Part shown: in pieces, positions 24,872-33,217 of the stretch | Layout: each line of letters begins with the position of its first letter | Position numbering within the stretch: the stretch's first letter is position 1 | Assembly (NCBI GenBank): GCA_021201395.1 | Contig: JAJQFB010000097.1 | Location: 1 to 38,108 of the forward strand | Length of the DNA: 38,108 nt | Source of the DNA: Clostridiales bacterium | Lineage (GTDB): Bacteria > Bacillota > Clostridia > Lachnospirales > CAG-274 | Direction: 5' to 3' | Notes under the pieces: model-generated | Told to the model about the DNA's origin: nothing | Seen by the model: the letters and a program-made list of their open reading frames with translations, nothing else | Database searches by the model: none | Translations under genes and position numbers: made by a program

Positions 24872-26218
24872 ATGGGAACCGAAACTGATTTCTTAGATGT
24901 TCATCACAAAACCGAGGTTGACAGCGATGTCAGACCTTATACTATGAAAGAGGCTATAACCGAAGCAAAAAGGTGCTTGCAGTGCAAGGTGCCTATGTGC
25001 AAAAGGGGCTGTCCTATCAACAATAACATAACTGAATTTGTAGGGGCTCTTGCAATGGGCAATTTAGGCGAGGCGCGGTCTTTTCTCACACAGAAAACAA
25101 ACCTGCCTGCGGTTTGCGGAAGAGTATGCCCCCACGAAAAGCAGTGTCAGGGCTCCTGCGTTTTAGGCAGGAAAGGTCAGGCTCTCCATATAGGAAAGCT
25201 TGAACAGTTTGTAGCCGACTTTGACGCCGATATGGAGCTTCTGAGATATACAATCCCTGCCAAAAACAGGGGCAAGGTTGCCGTTATAGGTTCAGGCCCC
25301 GCCGGTCTTACGGTAGCCGGTGATTTGGCGCTTATGGGCTTTAAAGTAACGGTTTATGAGGCCGAAGAGGAGCCGGGGGGAATACTTATGTACGGTATTC
25401 CGGAGTTCAGGCTTCCGAAAGACGTTGTAAGAAAGGAAATAAGAAGAATAGAGGAACACGGCGTTACCTTTATAACCAACACAAAGATAGGCGTTGACAA
25501 AACAGTAGACAACCTTTTCAACGAGGGCTATGACGCCGTATTTATAGGCACAGGCACGGCGGTTTCAAAGGGTCTTGATATTCCCGGCAGAACCCTTAAG
25601 GGCGTTATGAAGTTTAACTATATGTTAAGACGTGTATTTATGTTCAGAAGCGGCGAAATCCGCAAGGATCAGCTTCCCGTTCTTCCGGGGGAAAAGGTTC
25701 TCGTTATAGGCGCCGGAAACGTAGCTATGGACGCAGCAAGAACGGCTATGAAGTGCGATGCGGAAAGCTGCACTGTTGTTTACAGAGACGTGCTTGAAAC
25801 AATAACAGCCGAGCCTAACGAATATCAGGGGGCAATAGACGACGGAGTTCAGTTTAAGTGGAAATCAACTCCCTTAGAATACATAGGCGATGAGGCCGAA
25901 TACCGCCTTGCAGGGCTTAAGGTTGACTGCGACGGAGAGGAAGAAATTATCCCCTGCGACAAGTGTATAATCGCCATAGGCTCAAAGCCCGCAAGGCTCA
26001 TAATAAGCACAACAGAGGGCATAGAGGTAAACGACCAGGGCTATGTCGAAATAAGAGAGGAGCCCTACGGTATGACAACCCTCAAAGGCGTTTTCGCAGG
26101 CGGCGATGTAGTACACCGCCCGGCTACCGTTGTTCTTGCTATGAAAGAAGCGAAACAGGTTGCCGAGGGCATAGCAAAATATGTGGATGCCGTTAAGCTT
26201 ATAAATTCGCTGAAATAA
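24872..26218 (+). CDS. GltD/NfnB-like NAD(P)H oxidoreductase flavoprotein
   Basis: A 448-residue protein like the glutamate synthase small subunit. Two Cys clusters near the N-terminus (C35, C38, C43, C47 and C82, C86, C92, C96) form Fe-S sites; FAD-binding GSGPAGL is at about 140-146; NADPH-binding GAGNVAMDAART is near 275; the C-terminal GGDVVHRPATVVLAMKEA is the second FAD contact. The gltB-like large subunit and nfnA are both absent nearby, so it is not clearly a glutamate synthase. Standalone homologues in anaerobes belong to the NfnB/SudA group, which couple NADPH to ferredoxin or polysulfide; the reaction here cannot be assigned. AGGAGG precedes ATG; a strong terminator follows. Confidence 0.88.
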   Translation: MGTETDFLDVHHKTEVDSDVRPYTMKEAITEAKRCLQCKVPMCKRGCPINNNITEFVGALAMGNLGEARSFLTQKTNLPAVCGRVCPHEKQCQGSCVLGRKGQALHIGKLEQFVADFDADMELLRYTIPAKNRGKVAVIGSGPAGLTVAGDLALMGFKVTVYEAEEEPGGILMYGIPEFRLPKDVVRKEIRRIEEHGVTFITNTKIGVDKTVDNLFNEGYDAVFIGTGTAVSKGLDIPGRTLKGVMKFNYMLRRVFMFRSGEIRKDQLPVLPGEKVLVIGAGNVAMDAARTAMKCDAESCTVVYRDVLETITAEPNEYQGAIDDGVQFKWKSTPLEYIGDEAEYRLAGLKVDCDGEEEIIPCDKCIIAIGSKPARLIISTTEGIEVNDQGYVEIREEPYGMTTLKGVFAGGDVVHRPATVVLAMKEAKQVAEGIAKYVDAVKLINSLK

Positions 26219-26228
26219 AAAGCAGTAT

Positions 26229-26274
26229 AAAAAAAGAATCCGCCGCAGGCAAAACTTGCGGCAATTCTTTTTTG
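26229..26274 (+). terminator. intrinsic terminator
   Basis: The outer AAAAAGAAT/ATTCTTTTTT and inner GCCGCA/TGCGGC stems form a strong hairpin ending in a T run, 12 bp after the flavoprotein stop. Confidence 0.85.
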
Positions 26275-26340
26275 GAATAAAATATTTTCGTCTGCAAAAA
26301 ATAATAAACAGTTAACCGAAACCGAAAGGAATCACCGAGT

Positions 26341-27576
26341 ATGTATGAGGAAAGAAAATTATCAAACGGCATAAGAGTAACAACAGAGGATATGCCCCAT
26401 ATGAACAGCATATCCTTAGGGGTCTATGTAGGTGCAGGCTCCCGATATGAAAACGGGGAGACAAACGGCGCCGCCCACTTTACGGAGCATATGCTCTTTA
26501 AGGGGACCGAAAAGAGAACCGCCGCCGACATAGCCTATGAAACAGACGAGTTAGGCGGCCAGTTTAACGCCTTTACAACAAAGGAATACACCTGTTATTA
26601 TTTTAAGGTTCTCTCGGAGCATTTTGACAAAGCCCTTGAAATTTTGGCGGATATGGTTTTAAACTCAAAATTCGACCCTGATGACATCCGCCGGGAAAAA
26701 ACCGTTATAGACGAGGAAATAAGCGTCTACGAGGATACCCCTGAGGACGTTGTCTTTGACAGCCTCCAGTACGAAACTTGGAACAGGAAAAATTTGGGTC
26801 TGGAGATTTTGGGTACCCACTCCACAATAAGCAAATTTGACAGCTCCTTCCTCCGTACTTATTTTAAAAACAACTACCGCCCCGACAATATAGTCATATC
26901 CGCGGCAGGCAAATTTGACAGGGAAGCCTTGTATAACAAGCTTGAAGAAGCCTTTTCCTCTCTGCCGCCCTGCCCTTACAGGCCGCCCTTTACACAGGCG
27001 ATCTATGCCCCCAAAACAGTAAAAACAAAACGTGATCTGGAACAGCTTCACCTCTGTCTGGCCTTTCCCTCTTTAAAATTAGGCGGCAGAAACACCGCCC
27101 TTTCTGTTTTGAACACGGCCGCAGGAGGCGGAATGTCCGGCAGGCTTTTTCAGAAGCTTCGTGAGGAAAGAGGTCTTTGCTACAGCATATACTCCACATT
27201 TTCAAGCTATACGGACACGGGAATATTTATGATATACTGCGGCTTAAGCCCCTCAAACTGCAATGAGGCCGTAGACCTTTGCAGAGCGGAGCTTCAAAGG
27301 CTTAAGAACGAAGAAATACCGGGGGAAGAGCTTTCGAGAATAAAGGGTCAGATAAAGTCAAACTTCCTTTTAAGCGACGAAAGCACCTCCTCCCGAAGCT
27401 CCAAAATGGGCAGGAACGTCCTCTTAAGGGGCTTCTGCCCCGCAAACGAGGCCACCCTTAATGCCCTCGAGAAAATAACCTCGGCGGAGATTTTGGCCTT
27501 AAGCCGTGAAACATTCGATTTTGACAAAATGAGCATATCTTTGGTAGGCAAAACCGACAATATCAATATTTTATGA
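26341..27576 (+). CDS. M16 family zinc metalloprotease (processing-peptidase type)
   Basis: A 411-residue insulinase/pitrilysin-type peptidase. The inverted zinc motif HFTEH is at 46-50 (His46, Glu49, His50) with the distal Glu at 125-126 in VIDEEI; the C-terminal half carries the conserved GGGMSGRLFQKLREERGLCYSI block. The size matches single-subunit bacterial processing proteases such as YmxG/MlpA. No partner M16 gene is adjacent and no signal peptide is visible, so it is presumably cytosolic. GAAAGGAAT precedes ATG. Confidence 0.92.
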   Translation: MYEERKLSNGIRVTTEDMPHMNSISLGVYVGAGSRYENGETNGAAHFTEHMLFKGTEKRTAADIAYETDELGGQFNAFTTKEYTCYYFKVLSEHFDKALEILADMVLNSKFDPDDIRREKTVIDEEISVYEDTPEDVVFDSLQYETWNRKNLGLEILGTHSTISKFDSSFLRTYFKNNYRPDNIVISAAGKFDREALYNKLEEAFSSLPPCPYRPPFTQAIYAPKTVKTKRDLEQLHLCLAFPSLKLGGRNTALSVLNTAAGGGMSGRLFQKLREERGLCYSIYSTFSSYTDTGIFMIYCGLSPSNCNEAVDLCRAELQRLKNEEIPGEELSRIKGQIKSNFLLSDESTSSRSSKMGRNVLLRGFCPANEATLNALEKITSAEILALSRETFDFDKMSISLVGKTDNINIL

Positions 27577-27585
27577 TATAATGAC

Positions 27586-27645
27586 AAAAAAGCTGTGCAA
27601 AGCCTTTACCGGGAATATCCGGTATAAAAAGCCCTGCACAGCTTA
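27586..27645 (-). terminator. long hairpin terminator between convergent genes
   Basis: AAGCTGTGCA/TGCACAGCTT arms (27590-27599 and 27635-27644) enclose a further CCGG/CCGG stem. A TTTTTT run on the minus strand (A6 at 27585-27590) makes it a terminator for the holA operon; on the plus strand the T run is poor. Confidence 0.75.
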
Positions 27646-27703
27646 TCTGTTTTATGTGATTTTTACAAAATAATAAAGCTCTGTGATTCCCTTTTCGGGG
27701 GAT

Positions 27704-28675
27704 TTAATATGTGTATTTAAATATTATTATTTCTATGCTTCTGACTATATCCATATTCCCCGAAAAAGCCTGTTTTAGGGCATTGCCGCAGTCTGAAAGA
27801 GCCGAAATAAGCTGTTTGTTTGTAAAGCTTTTCGCCTGTGCCGCAGCTTTTGAAACGGCATAGGGGTGAACGCCCATATGCTTAGCGGCCTCGTCCCGTG
27901 ACATTGTTTTGGACAGATATTTATACTGTAAAATCCTCCTGAACTGATTGGCTATTGAAACAAGTATCAAAACAGGCTCTTCTTTCATAAGAACCAAATT
28001 TGAAAGTATCTCAAGTGCTTTTTCCGATTTTTTATATCCTACGGCGTCCACAAGGTCAAAAATTCGGCTTTCCAGCTTTTGCGTCGTAACGGCCTCAGCA
28101 TCTTCAAGGCTTATTCTGTCCTTTCCCATAGCATAAGCCGCAAGCTTCCGAAATTCATTCTCGGCGGAGGAAAAATTATCCTCCAAATTAGAAGTAAAAT
28201 AGTCAAAAGCGTTTTTGTCAAAGCTTATGTTTTCGGCTTTTGCTTCCTTTTGAATAAAAGCTCTTATTTCTTTAGGGGCAGGCTTTTTACACTCAAGGCT
28301 GTAGCCCGTTTTTGAAAGAGCCTTGTAAACCTTGCTTCTTTTATCCACCTTTTTCTCATCAAAAACAATAATACAGTCGGGGTTGGGGTCTTTAAAATAG
28401 CTTATAAGCCCCTCATATTTTTTAACACCTGAAAAGGCACCCGAATCCTTTACGGCTATTAAACGCAGCCCCCCGAAAAGGCTTAGTGTGTTGGCCGTGT
28501 TTATAAGGTCTGAGGGGTCAAGGTCGCCCTCAAAGCTGTCCTTATAGCCCTCTTCGGCCAAAACAGCCGCCTCTATCCTCTTGGCCGTGTCGTCTCTGAG
28601 CTTTCCCTCTTCGCCGTAAATAAGATACACGGGCTTAAAATTTTTGGTTTTAATGTCCTTGTTTATGTTTTTCAT
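27704..28675 (-). CDS. holA: DNA polymerase III subunit delta
   Basis: A 323-residue clamp-loader subunit. The N-terminal FKPVYLIYGEEGKLRDD (residues 13-29), central DCIIVFDEKKVDKRSKVYKAL and C-terminal collar domain with QFRRILQYKYL and HPYAVSKAAAQAKSFT are typical of Firmicute HolA. Length fits the family. It lies 7 bp downstream of an atypical response regulator, so it appears to be cotranscribed with it from the promoter upstream of the SGNH-like gene. The ribosome site is weak (GAGG overlapping the regulator's 3' end). Confidence 0.93.
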   Translation of the reverse strand: MKNINKDIKTKNFKPVYLIYGEEGKLRDDTAKRIEAAVLAEEGYKDSFEGDLDPSDLINTANTLSLFGGLRLIAVKDSGAFSGVKKYEGLISYFKDPNPDCIIVFDEKKVDKRSKVYKALSKTGYSLECKKPAPKEIRAFIQKEAKAENISFDKNAFDYFTSNLEDNFSSAENEFRKLAAYAMGKDRISLEDAEAVTTQKLESRIFDLVDAVGYKKSEKALEILSNLVLMKEEPVLILVSIANQFRRILQYKYLSKTMSRDEAAKHMGVHPYAVSKAAAQAKSFTNKQLISALSDCGNALKQAFSGNMDIVRSIEIIIFKYTY

Positions 28676-28682
28676 AAAAACC

Positions 28683-29375
28683 TCAGTCTATATAATAGCC
28701 CTTGCCCCAGGCGGTTTTAATAATTTCCGGCTTTCCGGTATTTGCCTCTATTTTTTTCCTCAGTTTTAAAATATGAACCATAATCGTATTGTTAGCCTTG
28801 TAAAAATAGGGTTCCCTCCAAATTTTCTCGTATATTTCCTCAAAGGAAAAAACTCTCTTTCTTTCTCTCATCATAAGCACAAGCATATTATATTCCGTCG
28901 TTGTAAGAGGAACCCTTTTGTCGTCTACGGTAACAAGCTGATTTTGAGTGTTTACAACAAGATTTTTCACCCGGATAATACTTCCGTCGGCCTTTGTTTC
29001 CTTGCCCTTGTAAACGCAGTAACGGCGGATGTGTGCCTTTGCCCTTGAAATGAGTTCATTGTAGGAAAAAGGCACACTCAGGTAATCGTCGGCTCCTGCC
29101 GAAAAAGCAAAGCCCTTTTCAGAGTCGCTGTCAAGCCTTGAAATTATAATAATAGGGGCGTTTGTCTTTTCTCTTAAGCCTCCGCAAACAAAAACGCCGT
29201 TTTCTCCCTGAAGCTCTATATCCATTATTATAAGATCCAAAGAGTCGTCTGTTTTTTCTATGGCTTCGGCTCCGCTTTTTGCAATTATAAGATTATAGCC
29301 CTCATTGCCGAAAAGTATTTTCAAAAGATTTATTGTCTCGTCTGAATTGTTCAAAATTAAAATTGTGTTGTTCAT
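28683..29375 (-). CDS. OmpR-type response regulator with degenerate receiver
   Basis: A 230-residue DNA-binding regulator. The C-terminal winged helix (about 130-230; LTTTEYNMLVLMMRERKRVFSFEEI and IMVHILKLRKKIE) is a normal Trans_reg_C domain. In the receiver, phosphoacceptor Asp52 (LIIMDIEL) is present, but the acidic pair that binds Mg2+ is Asn9-Asn10, and the invariant Lys before PF is Val101 (SVPFSYNEL). Phosphorylation by the usual route is therefore unlikely. No histidine kinase is adjacent; the preceding gene is a membrane-anchored SGNH-like protein and the next is holA. Its target is unknown. Confidence 0.9.
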   Translation of the reverse strand: MNNTILILNNSDETINLLKILFGNEGYNLIIAKSGAEAIEKTDDSLDLIIMDIELQGENGVFVCGGLREKTNAPIIIISRLDSDSEKGFAFSAGADDYLSVPFSYNELISRAKAHIRRYCVYKGKETKADGSIIRVKNLVVNTQNQLVTVDDKRVPLTTTEYNMLVLMMRERKRVFSFEEIYEKIWREPYFYKANNTIMVHILKLRKKIEANTGKPEIIKTAWGKGYYID

Positions 29376-29401
29376 AATTTACCACCGATTTCTTAAAAAA
29401 C

Positions 29402-30517
29402 TTACTCTTCTTCCTCATAGTCAAAACGCAGCTCCAAAATCTCCGAATCGTTTTCGTTTATGGTTTCCGTAAACAGCTCGGAAATTGCATACAAGGCATA
29501 AATATTAAGCTTGCCGCTCTTTGTTAAAAACCGGCTGCAAACCTGTCCTTTTTCAACGGCCTCAACATCCTCTTCGTCTTTTACTCTTATATCGTATTTT
29601 TCTATGGCCTCTTGGCAGAGATATTCCCTTGCGTTTATATAATAATTGCCGAAATGCTCTTCAAGAAGCCCGTCAAGCTCCGCCACTTTTTCGCTGTCTG
29701 TGTTCAAAACGGGAGATATAACATAAAAGCACTTGTCCCCTGTTTTAAGGCTCTGATAATCTCTCATTTTTTCCAGTATCTCAACATATCTTTCCGCCGA
29801 ATAGCCCTCGGGAAGCTCCTGCAAAAACACAACAACTATATCTTCCTTTCTGTTTTTCATGGCTCTTGTGGTGACAACCGTGTCTTTTTCGGTAGTAACC
29901 CGGTCTCCATCTTCGGCTCTTGTAAAGCATGTCCTGCCCTCTTCGTCAACGGAAATATTTCCCTCAACTCCGGCAATTACACAGGGATTTAAGCCGCCGT
30001 TATTTGTAAGCGTGGGAACAAGAACAGTGCCATATTCATTGATAAGAGTTATTTCAACACTTTCCTGACCCTCGGGGATTGTAAAGGGCTGAGCATACAT
30101 AGGCACTCCCCCCTGTTTTGAAGCTAAATCCTCCGGAGTTTCTCCCTCATTTCCCATTATGTATATAAACCTTTCGAGAAAGTTAAGAGAAACAAGGGCA
30201 GGCAGGGTATAATTGCTTGCACTGTCGATTGCTCCGCTGTCGCCGTAAAAGCTTATGCTTATGCCTTCGGTCATTTTATAATGCTCATAGGTTTCCCCGT
30301 TATTATTTAAAAACCGCTTCCTTAACTCAAGGTAATATTCTTCGGATAAATCCTCGGCAAAAAGCTCCTCACCCTCGGCTAAAAGCCTTTGCTCCTCCAT
30401 AGCCCTTACAGTATACAAGCCGAAACAGACACCGCAGACAACCGCCGCAATAATCCCGGCGGCTATTCCCGTTTTAAGCATAATATTTCCTGACAAAAAT
30501 CTTTTTATAAAATTCAT
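29402..30517 (-). CDS. membrane-anchored SGNH-hydrolase-like protein, active site degenerate
   Basis: A 371-residue protein with one N-terminal helix (about 13-33), then an outside domain. Residues 85-97 (GISISFYGDSGAI) carry the GDS nucleophile block of SGNH hydrolases (Ser94). Other blocks of a common clostridial SGNH family can be followed: FTIPEGQ, NPCVIAGVEGNIS, INAREYL. Where that family ends in SDGVHLN, this protein has TKSGKLN (332-338), so the catalytic Asp and His are replaced. Family placement is from motif memory. It heads the operon with the degenerate response regulator (26-bp gap) and holA. A ligand-binding or structural role is more likely than hydrolysis. Confidence 0.7.
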   Translation of the reverse strand: MNFIKRFLSGNIMLKTGIAAGIIAAVVCGVCFGLYTVRAMEEQRLLAEGEELFAEDLSEEYYLELRKRFLNNNGETYEHYKMTEGISISFYGDSGAIDSASNYTLPALVSLNFLERFIYIMGNEGETPEDLASKQGGVPMYAQPFTIPEGQESVEITLINEYGTVLVPTLTNNGGLNPCVIAGVEGNISVDEEGRTCFTRAEDGDRVTTEKDTVVTTRAMKNRKEDIVVVFLQELPEGYSAERYVEILEKMRDYQSLKTGDKCFYVISPVLNTDSEKVAELDGLLEEHFGNYYINAREYLCQEAIEKYDIRVKDEEDVEAVEKGQVCSRFLTKSGKLNIYALYAISELFTETINENDSEILELRFDYEEEE

Positions 30518-30552
30518 ATTAAAATCTCACAGCCTTTTTTCATGTTGCTATT

Positions 30553-30581
30553 ATTATAAAGCAAAATCATCGGCTTGTCAA
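30553..30581 (-). promoter_or_regulatory. consensus promoter of the SGNH-like/regulator/holA operon
   Basis: On the minus strand TTGACA (30576-30581) and TATAAT (30553-30558) are exactly 17 bp apart, an ideal SigA promoter 35 bp upstream of the start codon. No clear operator is seen. Confidence 0.85.
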
Positions 30582-30723
30582 ATAAAACAAGGATAAATAA
30601 AAAAGTATTTGAATTGTAATATTAATTGTCCGCTATAATTTTAGCGGCCCACTTCCGGCGTTGTCAAGGGTAAGGCGGAGATTTTCTCAGAAAAATTCTA
30701 CGGAGGCTTTTCGACAGGACAGG

Positions 30724-30792
30724 CGGCGCCTCGCAATTTAAAAATCTGCCGCAAACAGGTTTTTCCTGTTTGTTTTGCGGCAGTCCCTTGCT
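30724..30792 (-). terminator. L-lactate dehydrogenase terminator within the repeated module
   Basis: CTGCCGCAAACAGG pairs with CCTGTTTG...GCGGCAG (30748-30787), a 14-bp stem with a bulge. Reading on the minus strand it is followed by ATTTTTAAATT. The adjoining CGGCGCCTCGCAATTTAAAAATCTGCCGCAAAC-like block (two parts, 30724-30757) repeats the module at 12398-12431. Confidence 0.75.
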
Positions 30793-30812
30793 TTATATTT
30801 TAAATTTCTATT

Positions 30813-31757
30813 TTAAATTCCGAGTTCCTTGCAGTACCCCTTAAGTGTTTCGGCACTGTTTTTAAGGGCGGCTATTTCCGTGCCGGAAAAGGGCAGCTCC
30901 AAAATTCGGCTGGCACCCTGTGAATTTACTATAGTGGGTACGCTTAAAGAAATATCCTTTATGCCGTATTCTCCCTCAAAAACGCAGGAAAGGGGCAGTA
31001 TTGTATTTTCATTTCCTATTACAGCTTCGCAGATTCTCCTAACGGCTAAAGCTATGGCGTAGTAGGTGGCTCCCTTTTTGCTTATTATTTCGTAGGCGGC
31101 GTTTTTGGTTTGGTGGTAAAAATCCTCCTTACAGCAGTTTACATCATCGCAGCTTCCCCACTTGCAGTATTCCTCAATAGGCAGGCCGGCGATTCTTGTC
31201 AGGCTCCATGTGGCGACCTCCGAATCTCCGTGTTCCCCTATAATATAGGTGTGTACGTTTCTTGCGTCAATGTTTGTGTGTTCCCCTATTATATATTTAA
31301 GCCTTGCGGTATCGAGAACCGTACCGGAACCGAAAACCTTTCTCTTTGAAAAGCCCGTCAGCTTGTAGGTAACATAGGTAAGTATATCCACGGGGTTTGA
31401 AACCACCATAATAAGAGTGTCGTCCGTGCAGTATTTGTTAATTTCGGCTGCAATGCTCTTAAAAATAACAAAATTCCTCTTTAAGAGGTCTATCCTCGTT
31501 TCCCCCTCCTTTTGGTTTGCTCCGGCGGTAATAATTACCATATCTGCGTCCTTTATGAGGCTGTAATCCCCTGCCGTAACCTTAACGGGGCTTACAAAGG
31601 GCAGTCCGTGGTTTAAATCCATTGCGTCCCCCTGAGCCTTGTCTCTGTTTATGTCAACAAGAACAATTTCCGAAACAAGACCGCTTAAAAAAAGCGTATA
31701 AGCCGTAGTGGAGCCCACATACCCTGCCCCTATAACGGCAACCTTTCCTTTAATCAT
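30813..31757 (-). CDS. ldh: L-lactate dehydrogenase
   Basis: A 314-residue NAD-dependent enzyme reducing pyruvate to L-lactate. NAD-binding GAGYVG is at 10-15. Gln82 in ANQKEGETR marks lactate rather than malate specificity (malate enzymes have Arg there), with Arg88, Arg152 and catalytic His176 (GEHGDSE) in place. A Cys-rich insertion (CKWGSCDDVNCC) near residue 200 is seen in clostridial LDHs. I chose ATG 31757, preceded by AAGGAGGGAG, over the in-frame ATG 31790. A moderate promoter, TTGTAT (31822-31827) and TATAAA (31800-31805), spacer 16, is on the minus strand. Confidence 0.95.
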   Translation of the reverse strand: MIKGKVAVIGAGYVGSTTAYTLFLSGLVSEIVLVDINRDKAQGDAMDLNHGLPFVSPVKVTAGDYSLIKDADMVIITAGANQKEGETRIDLLKRNFVIFKSIAAEINKYCTDDTLIMVVSNPVDILTYVTYKLTGFSKRKVFGSGTVLDTARLKYIIGEHTNIDARNVHTYIIGEHGDSEVATWSLTRIAGLPIEEYCKWGSCDDVNCCKEDFYHQTKNAAYEIISKKGATYYAIALAVRRICEAVIGNENTILPLSCVFEGEYGIKDISLSVPTIVNSQGASRILELPFSGTEIAALKNSAETLKGYCKELGI

Positions 31758-31920
31758 AAAAGCTCCCTCCTTGCAAAATAAATTACTCAATAACAGTATT
31801 TTATATAAATATCAGGGTTTTATACAAAAACATCTCAAAGACTTTAAAAACCAAAATGACTGTACTGGCTGCCGTGATTTTTCTCCGTAAAATTTGAAGG
31901 TTTTAGGCATCTTCGTCACA

Positions 31921-32178
31921 TCACTGTTCTCCGGCTATTCTCCAAATCAAAAATGCGTTGTTTTTCAGATATTGCTCCAGCTCCATAAGCTCGTCCTCCG
32001 AAAAGCCGTAGGTTTTATAAAACATATTGTTGGGAAGCTTCCCCTCTGCAAAGTCAAAGCCGCCCTTATCGTTTGCTCTTTCAAATCTCACGTCTATTTC
32101 GTCAAAGCCGTCATAAGTACATAAAATATCCGAAAAGGTCATAACAACCCCATCAACCGTGCTGTAATAATTTTTCAC
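31921..32178 (-). CDS. hypothetical small acidic protein
   Basis: An 85-residue protein starting at GTG 32178 with GAGGG 8 nt in front. It is acidic, rich in Asp/Glu and aromatic residues, with a predicted strand-helix pattern (VDGVVMTFSDIL, EIDVRFER, then the helix FSEDELMELEQYLKNN). No signal peptide or membrane helix. I do not recognise a family. It is monocistronic, downstream of nothing on its strand, about 160 bp upstream of ldh. Confidence 0.6.
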   Translation of the reverse strand: MKNYYSTVDGVVMTFSDILCTYDGFDEIDVRFERANDKGGFDFAEGKLPNNMFYKTYGFSEDELMELEQYLKNNAFLIWRIAGEQ

Positions 32179-32488
32179 AAGTTATCCCTCACGTTTCGTT
32201 TTTATGCTTTCGTTTTATGCTATTATAGTAACACATTTTCATAAAAACAGCAACCTGTAGTGAACGACAAAAATATTTTTGCGCCGGTAATAAATAACCT
32301 ATGGGATTGCTGTGCTATATTAAACAAAAATACAAAAATTAATGCCGTTTACTATATAAATATACAAAAATAGATTCTCCCTGAAAAAATAATTTTCTCA
32401 ATATCAATGTTTTACATATTATGCAAAAATTTATATATTATACTGTAAAATATAAACAGCAATCAAGCTTTTAAAAAAACAAAAAAAC
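32179..32488. other. gene-free AT-rich stretch
   Basis: About 310 bases between the small acidic-protein gene and the HicAB promoter. Very AT-rich with many short A and T runs and stop codons in every frame. I see no convincing gene, repeat or hairpin in it. Confidence 0.6.
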
Positions 32489-32518
32489 TTGACACGTTAG
32501 TACCGTATATGGTACTAT
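32489..32518 (+). promoter_or_regulatory. hicAB promoter with central operator
   Basis: TTGACA (32489-32494) and TACTAT (32513-32518) are 18 bp apart. The spacer and -10 contain a perfect inverted repeat TAGTACC-GTATAT-GGTACTA (32498-32517), placed where bound antitoxin would exclude polymerase. The ribbon-helix-helix HicB encoded downstream is the likely binder. Confidence 0.75.
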
Positions 32519-32539
32519 AGTATAGAGGAGTTGATAAAA

Positions 32540-32786
32540 ATGCCGAGTGTGGAAAAAACTGATTGAAAAAATGAAACAACAGCCTAACGGTATAAGAATG
32601 TCGGAAGCTGACAAGGTTCTTGAAGCTAAGGGGTACAGATTTGACAGACAAAAAGGTTCTCACAGACAATATATTAATGCAAACGGTGATGTAATAACTA
32701 TTAAGTCCGAAAATCCCTTGAAAAAGGTTTATATTAAAGATATATTAAGCAGAATAAATAAACAAAAACACAAAAAAGGAGTATAA
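32540..32786 (+). CDS. hicA: HicA-family toxin (start region frameshifted)
   Basis: A small HicA-type mRNA interferase with a double-stranded RNA-binding-like fold. The body has the family pattern QPNGIRMSEADKVLEAKGY then RQKGSHRQY with catalytic His (GSH) and VITIKSENPLKKVYIKDIL. The best start, ATG 32540 with GAGGAG in front, gives MPSVEK then stops; it would run into the HicA frame (MPSVEKLIEKM) if the A6 tract at 32553-32558 had five A. As written the frame can only open at GTG 32547 (79 residues), with altered first residues and a ribosome site 15 nt away. The toxin may be weakly made, inactive, or affected by a base-call error. hicB follows after 5 bp. Confidence 0.8.
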
Positions 32787-32791
32787 AATTT

Positions 32792-33157
32792 ATGGAAAAA
32801 CCGGAAGTTTTTTATGATATAAAGAAATATATGTCACTGCCCTATAATTTTATCATAAATTATATTGATGATGAGGGTGAGGGTTACTACTACGGAAGAG
32901 TATTAGAGCTTGATGGCTGTCAAAGCACAGGCGATACTCTTGAGGAATTATATGAGAACATAAAAGAGGCTATGGAGGGTTACATTGAAACAAAGCTTGA
33001 AAACGGTTTTGATGTTCCTAAGCCGGTTAATGCCACAGACTACAGCGGTAAATTTAATGTCAGAATACCCAGAACCTTGCATCAAAGACTGTCTTTTGAA
33101 GCTGAAAAAGAGGGTGTTTCTCTGAATCAATATGTTCTTTATAAATTGGCTTTATAA
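32792..33157 (+). CDS. hicB: HicB-family antitoxin
   Basis: A 121-residue antitoxin. The N-terminal RNase H-like fold has GYYYGRVLELDGCQSTGDTLEELYENIKEAM (residues 30-60), and the C-terminal ribbon-helix-helix has GKFNVRIPRTLHQRLSFEAEKEGVSLNQYV (about 85-114), which binds DNA. AAAAAGGAG precedes ATG 10 nt away. It neutralises HicA and should repress the promoter at 32489-32518. Complete and typical. Confidence 0.92.
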   Translation: MEKPEVFYDIKKYMSLPYNFIINYIDDEGEGYYYGRVLELDGCQSTGDTLEELYENIKEAMEGYIETKLENGFDVPKPVNATDYSGKFNVRIPRTLHQRLSFEAEKEGVSLNQYVLYKLAL

Positions 33158-33158
33158 T

Positions 33159-33206
33159 AAAGAAAAACAGGCGAAGCTGCAACTTGCAGACCGCCTGTTT
33201 TTCTTT
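33159..33206. terminator. bidirectional terminator between hicB and ileS
   Basis: A 15-bp perfect stem (33159-33173 with 33192-33206, AAAGAAAAACAGGCG and complement) with A and T runs outside both arms, serving the convergent hicAB and ileS transcripts. An inner CTGCAA/TTGCAG stem caps it. Confidence 0.9.
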
Positions 33207-33217
33207 ATATATACAGA

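Noticed and set aside
30217..30402. Small plus-strand frames opposite the SGNH-like gene
   Set aside because: No ribosome sites and the minus-strand frame has family motifs.
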